Part shown: positions 53,790-64,000 of the stretch, one piece after another
Layout: each line of letters starts with the position of its first letter
Numbering within the stretch: the first letter of the stretch is position 1
NCBI GenBank assembly: GCA_023014485.1
Contig: JAJOZX010000919.1
Coordinates: 540,001 to 604,000 of the forward strand
From: Bathynomus jamesi
Lineage: Eukaryota; Arthropoda; Malacostraca; Isopoda; Cirolanidae
Reading direction: 5' to 3'
Length of the DNA: 64,000 nt
Notes under the pieces: model-generated
Told to the model about the DNA's origin: nothing
The model's database searches: none
What the model saw: the letters and a program-made list of their open reading frames with translations, nothing else
Position numbers and translations under genes: made by a program

Positions 53790-54030
53790 ACCCCAAACAT
53801 AATTCTAATATGTGGAGACTTCAACTTCCCTTTTCTGTCACGTGACTTAAGACGAATGATGCGGTTAACGGAAAACAGCTTCATCTTGACGCATTTAAGG
53901 AAGACAATCTAAGCACGGATTTTTCTAGATTTCTAGATTTTAACGAAAAAAATAATGCTTATTCAATCGAGGGGATACAGCCAGGAATGTCACTGAAGGA
54001 GACGCTGGACTTAATCATGGTGGACAAGTG
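53790..54030 (+). pseudogene. LINE endonuclease relic
   Basis: Plus-strand frames give NIILICGDFNFPFLSRDLRR (GDFN motif) and, after frame changes, ETLDLIMVDK-like residues, matching the middle of an apurinic endonuclease. Nothing else of the LINE is recognisable. The flanks at 53438-53789 and 54031-54462 show no structure. Confidence 0.5.
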
Positions 54031-54458
54031 ATAATGAGTTTGTGCGTGTCACCCATGCTTCAACTGTCGTCTTGCATAAAGTACAAATTCCATAACAATT
54101 TATATAGGCTAAAGTTTTGTAGTGATTAATTAATGTTTATTTTATTATAAATTCACGATGCATTCCTCAATGCTGTAATACATCTCGGTATAACAGGGTA
54201 AACGGTTTTTCATGAAGCAGTTCTTGTTGTTTGTTATACAGTAAGAACTCAGTCGAATGTTGGTCCTTCAAAAGACAAAAAAATGTCGAATGTATACAAA
54301 CTAATCCACGTAAGATGAACAATTTGTCGGGATAATTAGGTTCTTAAGGCCTGAAATGAAAAGAGAGTTCAAATGCACTTTCAGAAACCTGTAAACGGTT
54401 TGTGTATGTTAATACAATAAATGGGAAACTTTTTATGGCGTAAAATGAATGTGTACAC

Positions 54459-54462
<4 letters not shown>

Positions 54463-54507
<45 letters not shown>
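54463..54507 (+). repeat. (CA)n microsatellite
   Basis: About 45 bases of CA repeat directly before the mariner TIR. Confidence 0.95.
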
Positions 54508-54509
<2 letters not shown>

Positions 54510-55257
54510 GGTCTGTTCAAAAAGTATCCGGACAGGGTGTTTATTTTTAGAACAAGGTCACGCTTGGAGTTGTAATTGTACTACACATGTCTCTGCATGT
54601 TGAGACAAGTTGAGTGATAGGATTGCACTTCATTGTGTAGCGTCAGTCCACTGTGGTGAGCCGATAAAGTTAAACGTGTTTTGTTTCGCGGCGATTTTTT
54701 ACGATGTCGGAGAGTACTGAGTAACGTGTTTGCATTAAATTTTTTTTTTTTAAATTGGGAAAATGGCCAGTGAAACTTTTTGATTTACTCAAAATTACAT
54801 ACGGTGATGCTGCTATGGGCTGTTCACAAGTTTTTGATTGGTTCTGCCGGTTTAAAGATGGAAGAACTTCCATCGAAAGTGATCCGCGGTCTGGACGACC
54901 CTCAACATCAGAAAAATGAAGAAATCGTGGCAGAAGTGCGCACTATGGTCCGACATGATCGACGAGTGACTGTTCGCGAGATGGCAGAAGAGGTCGGAAT
55001 TTTGATAGGATTATACCACTCAGTTTTAACCGAAATTTTGAACATGAAACGTTTTCAGCAAAGTTCGTGCCTTGGCTGCTAACAGAAGAGCAACGGGAAA
55101 ATCGCATGCTTGCGGCCTCTGATTTGTTTGAGCGGGCATGTAACGACGTGAACTTTTAAAAAAAACATTATAACAGGTGATGTGACGTGGCTGCACGGAT
55201 ACGATCCGTACCATATTCTGTAATCGCATCAGTCCGGATACGTTTTGAACAAACCTC
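54508..55257 (+). mobile_element. Internally deleted mariner (750 bp)
   Basis: Ends AAGGTCTGTTCAAAAAGTAT at 54508 and the complement of GAGGTTTGTTCAAAACGTAT ending at 55257. (CA)n and (TG)n microsatellites flank it in place of TA. Confidence 0.85.
54725..55215 (+). pseudogene. Mariner transposase N-terminal half
   Basis: Frames give YGDAAMGCSQVFDWFCRFKD then GRTSIESDPRSGRPSTSEK (first HTH and linker), TVREMAEEVGILIG (second HTH), AKFVPWLLTEEQRENRMLAA and IITGDVTWLHGYDPY, where GD.TW is the first catalytic motif. The deletion starts right after YDPY and joins to the right TIR. At least three frame changes. Mos1/irritans-like layout. Confidence 0.82.
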
Positions 55258-55289
<32 letters not shown>

Positions 55290-55358
55290 GGGATGAATTT
55301 TACAATTAAACACGTGAAATGAATGAATGATGTAAACCCACAAGGAAAAAGAAAAATG

Positions 55359-55404
55359 ATTCCAAGGCTTTTCGTGTATTCAGAAGTACACCTCGTCAGG
55401 GAAT
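55359..55404 (-). ncRNA. Type I hammerhead ribozyme, left arm
   Basis: Minus strand, in order: ATTCC (helix I), CTGACGA (core), G, GTGTA-CTTCTGAA-TACAC (five-pair stem II), GAAA, short helix III (AGCCTT region), GGAAT (helix I, five perfect pairs). The core is intact. Again one extra base sits before stem II. Confidence 0.75.
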
Positions 55405-55919
55405 GAAGGGAGCAGGCGAGATGCCCAAAATATATACAGCGGGACGGAAACAAAAAGATTAGCATATAATTAACAAGACTTAATGAGAGGCAGAAGGAAT
55501 ATAAACAGGATATTGTCAATTTTATACATTCCCGCACTGTTATTGAAATTATTTTTAAAATGGATAAATGCACATTCTAGAATGTTTCTCTTAATTATAT
55601 CTTTTTTTTAAAGCTTCAGAACTATCCCATTTGATGCTATGATTACATCTATACACATGGTTAAACAATGCATTAGAATTATTTGCTGTTCTACACGCAT
55701 ATTTATGCTGTTTTACCCGAATATCTAACGTTATACCCTAATATCTAAAGTTTTACCTGTTTAAACAGGTCTATATATACTGAGTTACATTTTGTACATC
55801 CGATCGAATACACACAACCAACCACATTATCCGGGCTATTCTTTATTAGGCGTGATTTAACAGTATTATTATACTTAAAGACTACATTGATGCCAATTGC
55901 TTAAATAAGTAAAATCGGA

Positions 55920-56133
55920 ACAGCAAATAATTCTAATGCATTGTTTAACCATATGTATAGATGTAATCATTGCATCAAGTGGGATAGTTCTAAAGCGCTC
56001 GTTAAAAAAAAGAGATATAATTGAAAGAAATATTCTAGAATGTGCATTTATCCATTTTAAAAATAATTTCAATAACAGTGCGGGAATGTATAAAATTGAC
56101 AATATCCTGTTTAAATTCCTTCTGCCTCATTAA
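55920..56133 (+). pseudogene. Penelope GIY-YIG endonuclease C-terminal tail
   Basis: Frame 1 reads NNSNALFNHMYRCNHCIKWD then SSKAL. After a shift near 56005 it reads KKRDIIERNILECAFIHFKN then NFNNSAGMYKIDNILF and a stop. This is the end of the Penelope endonuclease domain (H.I.W, then R..E...I....N.N.S.G.Y..D). The catalytic GIY/YIG part is absent. The left arm holds the same region in inverse orientation. Confidence 0.72.
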
Positions 56134-56208
56134 GTCTTGTTAATTATGTGCTAATCTGTTTGTTTCCGCCCCGCTGTATATATTTTGGGCATCTCGCCTA
56201 CTCCCTTC

Positions 56209-56255
56209 ATTTCTTGACGAGGTGTACTTCTGAATACACGAAAGATCTTGGAATC
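56209..56255 (+). ncRNA. Degenerate hammerhead, right arm
   Basis: Same layout as 55359-55404 with TTGACGA where the core should be CTGACGA, and AGATCT as helix III. The first core base (C3) is mutated, so cleavage is not expected. Confidence 0.65.
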
Positions 56256-56276
56256 ATTTTTTCTTTCCTTGTGGGT

Positions 56277-56285
<9 letters not shown>

Positions 56286-56332
<47 letters not shown>

Positions 56333-57193
56333 TATATATATATATATATATATAATATGCAAGTATTACTTGAGTTGGGAGACTTGTTTTTTAAAACAAT
56401 GTTTAGGATCGGTCTGCGACCGACCCCTCTCCAACATCATCTTCATTTGTGGGATTTGGTGAAGGAGAAAATTTCTATCTCTGATCTTGTACATAATAAA
56501 TAAATAAATAAAATCCTTAAATAAAATGTATGATGTAGGTTAAATTAAGCAGTTTAGTATTCGTGCTATCCTTTATTTTCCGCTGTCTTCTCATGCGTAA
56601 CTGAGTACACGAGGTAAGTGGACGTATAGTGTAAATGAACTCTGAAGCTATTCTTTTCATTATACTTTTTCCTAATTTCTATAAATCTTCTTTCACCACT
56701 ATTTTCTGTGAACAGTAGCTGGCGGAGTGTTCTATACTATACCAAGTGTGCTACACTTTACTATTACTCCTATTCCTGGGTGATACCTTTACATCTTTAT
56801 AAGTTAAGCATGGTATAAATTTTCAGTGTTCTTTATTTTCATTTGCTATTTCTATTTTTCTCCTTCCTTCTTGGACTATAAAAGAGTGGGTCTTAGGGTG
56901 TTTGTTGGCTTGTAACTCCGTAACTCATCCTGCCCTTATAATCTGATATCAAGTCTGTTTTTTTAATACTGTTAACTGAATATTTCGTAGATTTCGAAGT
57001 TCTTTTGGCAATGAATATTTCAATATCTTTGGGTCGCAATCTTTTTTTTTTCAGATCTCAAAGTTGTTTGTTGGTTTACGTCAGAAACGGATGTAAAATC
57101 TTCCTATCCGGTTATTCCAACCCGTTTTTAATTTGCTTTTACAACGAGAAATTGATTTTTCAAGTATTTTTTCTTCAAATATCATATACGGTA
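56286..57193. other. Spacer, possible LINE 3' UTR debris
   Basis: (TA)n at 56286-56356, then no coding. The stretch around 56890-56925 (GGGTCTTAGGGTGTTTGTTG) resembles 63528-63548 downstream of the CR1-like LINE, so an old 3' UTR copy may be present. Confidence 0.35.
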
Positions 57194-57740
57194 CGTTGTT
57201 CAAAAAGTTTCAGGACTGTGCCCGCCAAACGACAGGGGCTGCGCGTAGGAAGCTCCGCCCATACCCGGTGATAGACAAAAGTTCAACCAAGTGCGGGAAG
57301 GTCATACACCTCGTCTTTCTCGATAAAAATGGCGTTCTCAATGACCAATGTCTGCCAAAAGAACAAATTGTGACCGGAGCCTATTACGCACAAGTGCTTC
57401 AAAGACAGTTGAAGAGAAAAATCATGAAAAAGAGGTTACAGTACGCGGAGGCAGGCTGGATCTTGCATCACGAGAACGCGCCAGTTTACCGGTCACAAGT
57501 TGCACAGCAGGCTCTTGACGACCTAGACGTCGAGGTGATGAGCCACCCTCCTTATTCGCCGGATCTAGCTCCGTGGACGTCATTTTGTGTCCGATGATGA
57601 ACAGTACAGTGTTGGGTCTGCTTAACACGATGTCAGACAAGGGCTTCTCTGAAGTGTTCGCAAAGTTGGTATAAACGCTGGGACCGTTGTATTCAGGAGG
57701 ATGGAGCCTACTTTGAAGGACACAAGAGGTAGGCTGACCA
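57194..57740 (+). pseudogene. Mariner relic: left TIR fused to C-terminal transposase
   Basis: Begins with TIR-like CGTTGTTCAAAAAGTTTCAG after TA. After about 80 bases it reads KCGKVIHLVFLDKNGVL, YYAQVLQRQLKRKIMKKR, WILHHENAPVYRSQVAQQAL and MSHPPYSPDLAP. The second catalytic residue is Glu (HHEN) instead of Asp, and after LAP a frame change destroys the third motif. Coding resumes as NTMSDKGFSEVFAK. The N-terminal half and first Asp were deleted. No right TIR follows directly. Confidence 0.82.
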
Positions 57741-58361
57741 GGCCGCTCATATTTTAATCACGAGGCTTCGATCTTTGCACATTTTAAGCATTTTTGAACG
57801 AAAGTGCATATTTCTAGGTTTTTTGTTTAAAATGCATATTTTGGGAAATAATCATGAAATTATTAATTTTTGTTCTAATGTCATGATAATAATTAATTTA
57901 ATAAAACTGTAGTGAAAAACTTTTCTTTCTTATTTGCCATTTTCATTATCCCTTTTCTTCTATTCTCACTCTTTACTCTCGTTTTCTCTTTGTGTTTACT
58001 GTAAACGAACGCGGGTTCATCGCTTGAGCCGGTGGGCGCCATTAGAATTTCAAAGTGCCAAATTACCGTTAACATTTTATAGCGAAGAGAGAGAGAATTA
58101 AATATTTCATATTCACAATAACATACTAATAACGAAAACCGTCTAACTGGGACAAAACCCTGCCCGAGACTGTTTTGAGGAGCTTCTGCCTCCAGGCTCC
58201 AGCCTGGGCCTATTCCGGGTGTTGCCAACGAGTATTTTATATTCTTAATTTCATACAAAATGTTATTAAATTCTTATTTACGTACAAAACCTCATTCATT
58301 TCTTTTTAAACATTATTATCTTTTTTATTAAACAAAATGTTATTAAATTCTTATTAGTCAC
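57741..58361. other. Unassigned spacer
   Basis: AT-rich; repeated GTGCATATTT-type motifs near 57800-57830. The minus-strand frame at 57893-58258 has no recognisable homology. Confidence 0.4.
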
Positions 58362-58602
58362 TAGCGGAGCGACCGGGCGTTGCCGGGGTGGATGTTGAAC
58401 GCTATAAGCAACGAAAATATCACAACTTAACCTAACCAATTATCAAGGGCGTACAATTAACCTAACCGAGCATTCAATTAACCTACCCGGGTATTCAGTT
58501 AACCTACCCGGGTATTCAGTTAACCTAACCGGGCATTCACTTAACGTAACCGGGCATTCACTTAACCTACCCGTGCATTCAGTTAACCTAGCCGGGCATA
58601 TA

Positions 58603-58633
<31 letters not shown>

Positions 58634-58722
58634 GTGTGTGTATATATATATATATTATATATATATATATATATATCTTTCAACATCCACCCCGGCAACG
58701 CCGCGTCGCTCTGCTAGTTTTA
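58362..58722. repeat. Repeat with CGTTGCCGGGGTGG inverted ends and minisatellite core
   Basis: Left end ACTAGCGGAGCGACCGGGCG followed by TTGCCGGGGTGGATGTTGA, mirrored at the right. The interior at about 58443-58603 is a 24-base minisatellite (CATTCAGTTAACCTACCCGG type, about seven units), then TA/TG repeats. The start of the minisatellite resembles 18960-19030. Confidence 0.7.
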
Positions 58723-59010
58723 ATTTTATGTGAAGCTCAAGATTTTCATGACTGTGTTCTTTTCTATAGTTTTATTGACTAAATAATTAGTCATGAAAAT
58801 CTTAAGATTCAGAAATCTTGACACAATGTGAAGCTCAAAATTTTCACGGCTGCGTTCTTTTCTGTAGTTTAATCGCGGTGCTGGGGCCTTCGGGCCCAGT
58901 AATTTTAATTATTTAATTTATTAACACCCAGGTGCACAACCGGGGGACCTAATCAATATGTGTGTAAAGTTTCATGTTTGTAACTGCTTCCATTTTGGAG
59001 TTATGGCTGG

Positions 59011-59044
<34 letters not shown>

Positions 59045-59268
59045 CTTTTATTATAAGTATAGATAGATTATCTTTTTAAAAAAACACGACAAAACACGTG
59101 GCTCGAGCAAAGCATTGTATAAATAAAGCCTGTGAGTTAATCCATTGGAATGTCCGAATGGTCAGTAAGGGCAGCGAGGGTGAGGAGATAATCCGTTTGA
59201 ATGTATCCATATCAGTAAATCAGTCAGGTCAGTACGGCAGTTATAGCTTGTCTTTCGTTAGGTGAAGT
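58723..59268. other. Spacer with repeat debris
   Basis: Two similar TGTGAAGCTCAA.ATTTTCA units (about 58731 and 58828), a (CA)n at 59011-59041 and TAGATAGATTATC typical of an old dispersed repeat tail. No gene. Confidence 0.4.
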
Positions 59269-60110
59269 TTGGAGTGGCATTTTACGTTATTCAAAATGCT
59301 GAAGGGAAAGCGGTGTCTACGTACGATTTTGAACACACTTGTGCACGATTACGAAGACTTCACTACTGATGGAGAAATTCTATTTTGTAAATACTGTGAA
59401 CTTGCAGTTTCTACATCTAAAATATTTGAAGTGCAACAGCATCTCCAAACGGGAAAGCATGTGAGAAATAAAAATGTAAAAAAATATGGCAAAGCAACAG
59501 CAGTTATTGCTATCCAAAACATTGGATCAACCTCGACCACAACATTTCGAGTTCTGTGAAGACCCGTGTAAGGCATTCGTCTCAGCTGATATATCATTAG
59601 CTAAGTTAAAGAATAAGGAACTCACTGAATTCCTGGAGAAATACAGGGTGTTCATAAAAGATCTGAACGATTTCAATCTTTATTAATATGATAACCCAAT
59701 AACGTACAAAGAAACAAGTTTGTCCATGTGACTCCGCACAGCTAAAAGTTTCATATATGTTCAATAAACTTCAACATGTGCGCCATTGGTCGCCCGTACA
59801 ACATCCAATCGATATTCAATTTCTCGCCATGTGCGTTCAAGCATGCCAGCATCGACCATCGCTGTTGCATCCCTGATCCTGATTCGTAATGCATGGATGT
59901 TGACAACCTTGGTCTTGTACAAAAAACCTTTATTAGTTGCTCTATCGCTTACACCATGCTTCATGCTTTATATCTTATTTAATATGAAGAATATTAACGA
60001 ATTAAATCATTCAGATCTTTTATGAACGCCCTGTATACAAATCGGACAGTGCCAGATGACTCGACAATCAATAAATGTTATGCATATATTGCATCTTTCA
60101 ATCATAAAAT
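59269..60110 (+). pseudogene. CGBP1-like zinc-finger hAT fragment split by a MITE
   Basis: Reads KMLKGKRCLRTILNTLVHDY, then a C2H2/BED-like finger FCKYCELAVSTSKIFEVQQH and GKHVRNKN. A frame change near 59500 leads to QLLLSKTLDQ, FEFCEDPCKAFVSADISLAK and ELTEFLEKY. The frame is cut at 59643 and resumes at 60036 as TNRTVPDDSTINKCY in register. This is the N-terminal domain shared by CGG-binding protein 1 and its parent hAT transposases. No catalytic core found. Confidence 0.75.
59644..60033 (-). mobile_element. DD41D-derived MITE (390 bp) inside a hAT gene
   Basis: Ends CAGGGTGTTCATAAAAGATC and the complement of CAGGGCGTTCATAAAAGATC, TA at 59642-59643 and 60034-60035. The minus strand keeps the C-terminal end of a DD41D-type transposase: MLERTWREIEYRLDVVRATN and GAHVEVY. 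Removing the insertion with one TA restores the surrounding hAT frame register. Confidence 0.85.
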
Positions 60111-60296
60111 GCTTAAAAATCATAACATTTAACTCGAAAAGGGATTAATTGATTATTTAAAAGAGCATAGTTAAATGCATATTTCGACCATTTTGGTTGT
60201 ATATTTAGCAAATTTAAAATTCATTCAAATCCGGGAAACGCCGGCTCGACATGAAAATTAGTTTAAAACTCCGATCCGCTGTAAAAAATTAATTTA

Positions 60297-63060
60297 AACG
60301 TCTTTTATTGTAACGCGCGTAGTATTAGAAGTAAATTGAACGAATTTAGGCGATAATTTATTTCGGCAACTACGATATTGTTGCTGTAAACGAAACGTGG
60401 TTAAATACCGTGACTTGTTGGAGGAACTTGATATAGCGGATTTTAAACTTTTTACGAATGATAGGTTACATAGGATTGGTGACGGCGTTTTGTTGTACAT
60501 TCGTAATTCCCTTAGGGCTATCGAGGTTAAGATAGATTTTCCGGCAGCAATTAATGCGATATGCGTTAAGTTAGGGCGCGTAGTATTATTACCTTTAATT
60601 TCGTTGTTGTTTATAGACCTCCGTTCAACCCCTCGATACCAATACTAGATTCTACATACTTCTTGGTAACTTTTTAATAATGGGATAGTATAGTTGTCGG
60701 TGACTTTAACTGCCCTAACGTTAATTACGACACTTTTACTGGTAATGATGAGAGTTTGAGACTGATTGAGTTCATGGAAGATAATTTTTTACAACAGATG
60801 GTTACCGAACCAACGCGCGGTGACAATATTTTAGACGTGGTGGTGATGACGAACGACGAAAATACAGTCGAAGGTTTGGAAGTAGGTGAGAGTTTGGGAT
60901 GTAGTGACCATCAAATTATTAGGTTTAAGCTTATTGATCGAAAACAGTAAGGATAGTAACGTAATAAGCCCCTGATTTTCGTGGGGCTAATTTTGATATT
61001 TTGCGGACAGGATGAGAGTAGTGGACTGGGATAATTTATTTATGGGTAATGACGCAAATTTTCATTGGGAGGCGTTTAAAGAAAGTTTTTTGAATATCGA
61101 AAGGGAGTTTATTCCGTGTAGGCCCAAGTGGTGGACGAGGGAAATAGGTGAGTTCATAAACGAGCGTAACAGAGCGTGTAGCCTTAATAAGCGCAATGGC
61201 ACGGTAGCTAACTTTAATAGATATATATCGAGCTTGGACGTCAGGTTAAAAGATCTGTTTGGAATGCTAAGCGTAATTTAGAGATACTTATAGCTGCGGA
61301 TAGTAAACATAATCCAAAAAAGTTTTTTGACTACGCCAATAATCGTAAGTCGATAAAAGATAAATAGACCCTTTAGTGGACGCTAACGGCGCTTTGGCTT
61401 CCGACGCTCAGGCGATGGCGGGTATTTTTAACAACTTTTTTGCGACAGTTTTTACCGTAGAAGACGTAAATAATGTCCCCGACGTGGACGATATCGTTCC
61501 ATTTAGTAGCGAGACTATTTTGAATGAAATAACTGTTTACGAGGGTGAGATTGCGCATTATATCGATAAGCTAAAAGTTAGCAAGGCTCCAGGCCCTGAT
61601 GCGCTTTATCCTAGACGTTTGAAAGATTTGAAAGACGTTATCGTAGGCCCATTAACAAAAATTTTTAATAAGTCACTAGAAGCGGAGATTATTCCTGAAG
61701 AATTCAAATTAGCTAACGTTACGCCCATTTTTAAAAAAGGCGACCGCACAGTTGCTAGCAATTATAGGCCTATTAGCTTAACGTCAATTGTCGGTAAACT
61801 TCTGGAATCCGTAGTTAGGGATCGTATCGTCGATCACTTAGACAGTTATGGTTTGATTAATAGTAGTCAGCATGGGTTTCGACGCCATAAATCTTGTTTA
61901 ACTAATTTGTTAGAGTTTTATAACGAAATAGTGCACGAATACGATAGGCATAGAACGGCTGACGTTATTTATTTAGACTTTAAAAAAGCGTTCGATAGAG
62001 TTGCGCATAGAAGATTAATTGCGAAAGTTAAAGCGCACTGTGTAAACGGTCAGGTAGCTAACTGGTTAGAGGAATGGCTCCGTGCCAAGAAACAGAGGGT
62101 CGTTGTTAATGGTAGGGAATCGGGGTGATTGGATGTAGGTAGCGGTGTCCCTCAGTGTTTAGCCATTGCTATTCGTAATCTACATTAACGTCATAGATGT
62201 AGGCTTGACCAGTAACGTGTCCAAATTCGCGGACGATACTGAAATAGGCGGTAAAGTCCTTAACGTGAACGATAGAAATAGGCTCCAAGACGATGCAAAT
62301 AGGATTATGGAGTGGACGGATAAGTGGCAGATGCAATTTAACATAGACAAATGTAAAGTTTTGCATATAGGTTCTCGTAACAATAATTACATGTACACAA
62401 TGAACGACAGACAGTTAGCGAGCGTTGACAAGGAAGTAGATTAGGCGTACGCGTATCTAAGGATTTAAAAGTTAGGATCCAGTTCCTGGAGTCTTGCGCT
62501 AAAGCTAATAGGATGTTAGGCTTCATAGCGCGTAATTTCGAATTTAAATCGAAGAATATTATATTGCCCCTTTACAAGTCCCTTGTCAGGCCTCACTTAG
62601 AATATGCCGTTCAGTTTTGGTGCCGTATTTGCGTGAGGATATTGATAGGTTGGAAAGGATTCAGCGATGCGCCACGAAACTAATTCCGTCACTACGCAAC
62701 AAGTCTTACGAAGATAGGATTAAAGAGTTAGACTTGCATTCACTCAAGACTAGGAGATTAGTGGGGGTAGCTTATTGAAGTTTTCAAAATCGTTAATAAA
62801 ATCGATAACTTAAATTTTGACAAATTGTTCATTTTCGATAATAGCAATACTCGTAATAACGGACTTAATCATGTGGCAGGCGTTTCATTACTAACATCGC
62901 TAAAAACTTTTTTATGTTTAAAGTAATTGATAAATGGAATAATCTTCCCGCGTCCGTCGTGAACTCTCCCAGCGTTAATATGCTTAAGAACTGTTTAGAT
63001 ACGCATTTAAAAATATTAACGTCGTTTAAAATAATAAAACAATTAGCAACAGGAGCTCTG
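60297..63060 (+). pseudogene. CR1-like LINE ORF2 (endonuclease and reverse transcriptase)
   Basis: Endonuclease: CNARSIRSKLNEF at 60312, YDIVAVNETWLN, GDGVLLYIRNSLRA, VVGDFNCPNVNY near 60700 and SLGCSDHQIIRFKL near 60900. Linker WWTREIGEFINERNRA. RT: KAPGPDALYPRRLK, ANVTPIFKKGDRTVASNYRP, SQHGFRRHKSCLTNL, IYLDFKKAFDRVAHRRL (first Asp), a shifted VPQC region, VSKFADDTEIGG (catalytic FADD) and FNIDKCKVLHIG. C-terminal domain from 62430: VRPHLEYAVQFW, RIQRCATKLIPSLRNKSYED and FMFKVIDKWNNLPASVVNSP. The layout and the LEYAVQFW/KWNNLP blocks are CR1-type. Ten or more frameshifts. 5' truncated inside the endonuclease start. Confidence 0.87.
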
Positions 63061-63682
63061 GGAGTGATAGTCGAGGTTTGAGTCTGTTGACGATTGATGC
63101 CAGCTTGTGATATGCCAGCGTTAAATTTATATTATTAAAAAAAATTAGACACAAAGTTAGATGTAGCTCGTAGCGTAAACTAACCCACTTTTTGTTATAC
63201 TCTTCATACTTTTATTTTGTTCTTTTTTCATCCTCTCTTGCATGTCTGTAGTTTGCATGGTATGACGCTGTTTCTTTGAGTTTAGACTGTGTTTGCATGG
63301 TTTGTAAGCGTTCTTATTTTACTGCTTTTCATCTTCACCCCTTTCCTATTCTCTTCGACTATTTTCCGACTTGTCAGCAGTGGCCGGCGAATGATGATGG
63401 TGAGTCTTTCTCGTTCTTTTTCTGAATGAATGTTAACCCACGAATGATAGGTTTTGCTACTTACTTAATCCCTTATTCTCTTCTTTTAACCCCCTACTCT
63501 CTTCTTTCTCGGGCTAACCTTAGCGTGGATCTTAGGGTTTTTGTTAGCCTTAGCTTCTGTAGATCTGTAGATCACTGTAGGCGCAGTCCTGAAACTTTCC
63601 GAACAATTTTCAATCACATTATCTTTTTAGCCCCAAAGCGATTTTAGCTTTGACCAGTAATATTCATTTTATGTTTTTGTAT
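63061..63682 (+). other. LINE 3' UTR and a mariner-like TIR
   Basis: Non-coding. The interval 63480-63550 resembles 56880-56930. At 63581-63610 the complement reads AAAATTGTTCGGAAAGTTTC then AGGACTGCGC, matching the TIR at 57194 (TTGTTCAAAAAGTTTCAGGA), so this is a mariner right end of the same family. Confidence 0.5.
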
Positions 63683-64000
63683 TAGGGTTGCCAGATTTTT
63701 CAAATGCCCATGCAGGACAAAATTTTTCCTGAGGTTTTTTTAAGACCAAATTTTTTTTCGAATTGAAACTAGATTTCTTCAACGGTTACAACAAACAAAA
63801 TTAGAAAACTTTTATTACAATAATATTTAACAATTAAACATCGTGAATAAATTGAAATTATTATACATAATATTGAAATTCTAAATCAATTCATCCCTAA
63901 AAAACTTGCTTAAAAAATATTTTTTGCGGGACATTTTGAACGCGGGATTTTGAAGAGGGATTTTTGGATCAAATGCGGGACTGTCCCGTAAAATACGGAC
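63683..64000 (+). mobile_element. hAT-type 5' end running off the window
   Basis: Begins TAGGGTTGCCAGATTTTTCA, a very common hAT terminus, followed by GCAGGACAAAATTTTTCC. The last 100 bases are rich in GCGGGAC and GGGATTTT motifs (subterminal repeats). The other end lies beyond 64000. Confidence 0.55.

Larger units (their letters stand above)
55320..56285. mobile_element. Inverted dimer of Penelope-like 3' ends
   Basis: Arms 55320-55690 (minus) and 55920-56285 (plus) are about 360-base inverted repeats carrying the same C-terminal coding, 3' UTR, hammerhead and terminal tail (AATCATTTTT..CTTTCCTTGTGGGTTTAC). A 230-base unrelated centre separates them. Head-to-head partial copies are common for Penelope insertions. 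Confidence 0.8.

Noticed and set aside
57893..58258. 121-residue minus-strand frame as a gene
   Set aside because: No recognisable domain, poor start context and no splice signals; treated as chance.
58443..58603. CRISPR array, because of regularly spaced 24-base units
   Set aside because: Units are contiguous with no unique spacers; a minisatellite in an animal genome.

Overview
This is AT-rich animal nuclear DNA, almost wall-to-wall transposable elements and their debris. No complete host gene, rRNA, tRNA gene or CRISPR array is visible. The repertoire (DD41D, DD34D and Tc1-type elements, many hATs, Penelope-like elements with hammerhead motifs, CR1/jockey-group LINEs whose ORF1 carries CCCH fingers, a piggyBac-type MITE) and the very abundant (TA)n tracts suggest an arthropod. 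A crustacean is plausible because two LINEs resemble types I associate with malacostracans. That placement is inference.

Layout. 0-9.7 kb: two members of an atypical hAT-like transposase family (the second with ~130-bp terminal inverted repeats and two phase-0 introns), a duplicated 405-bp repeat, a Penelope fragment, a DD41D element with ~125-bp TIRs and a possible solo LTR. 10-18.2 kb: five hAT-type elements, one split by a DD34D mariner, one sitting in a Tc1 relic, one carrying a short SINE-like insertion. 18.2-26.5 kb: foldback MITEs, a pogo-like MITE, a jockey-like LINE fragment and two rearranged Tc1 foldbacks. 26.8-33.3 kb: two decayed hATs, a LINE RT fragment and a DD38E (Intruder-type) Tc1 element.

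34-40 kb: a two-headed tRNA-derived SINE, a palindromic Penelope terminus whose hammerhead core is split by a hAT, a third fragment of the hAT-like family, more Penelope pieces and a 71-bp piggyBac-type MITE. 40.7-46.5 kb: a hAT holding two DD41D elements, with another hAT inserted 8 bp deep in its right TIR. 46.6-51 kb: a nearly full-length minus-strand LINE. 51-60 kb: mariner foldbacks, MITEs, an inverted Penelope dimer, a mariner relic and a zinc-finger hAT interrupted by a DD41D-derived MITE. 60.3-63.1 kb: a CR1-like LINE. The window ends inside another hAT-type terminus.

Nearly every transposase and reverse transcriptase has a frameshift, stop or deletion, so these genes do not work together. 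The biology is insertion history: TA-targeting elements landing in (TA)n tracts, deep nesting, non-autonomous derivatives sharing TIRs with nearby autonomous-type copies, and Penelope ends bearing apparent self-cleaving ribozymes.
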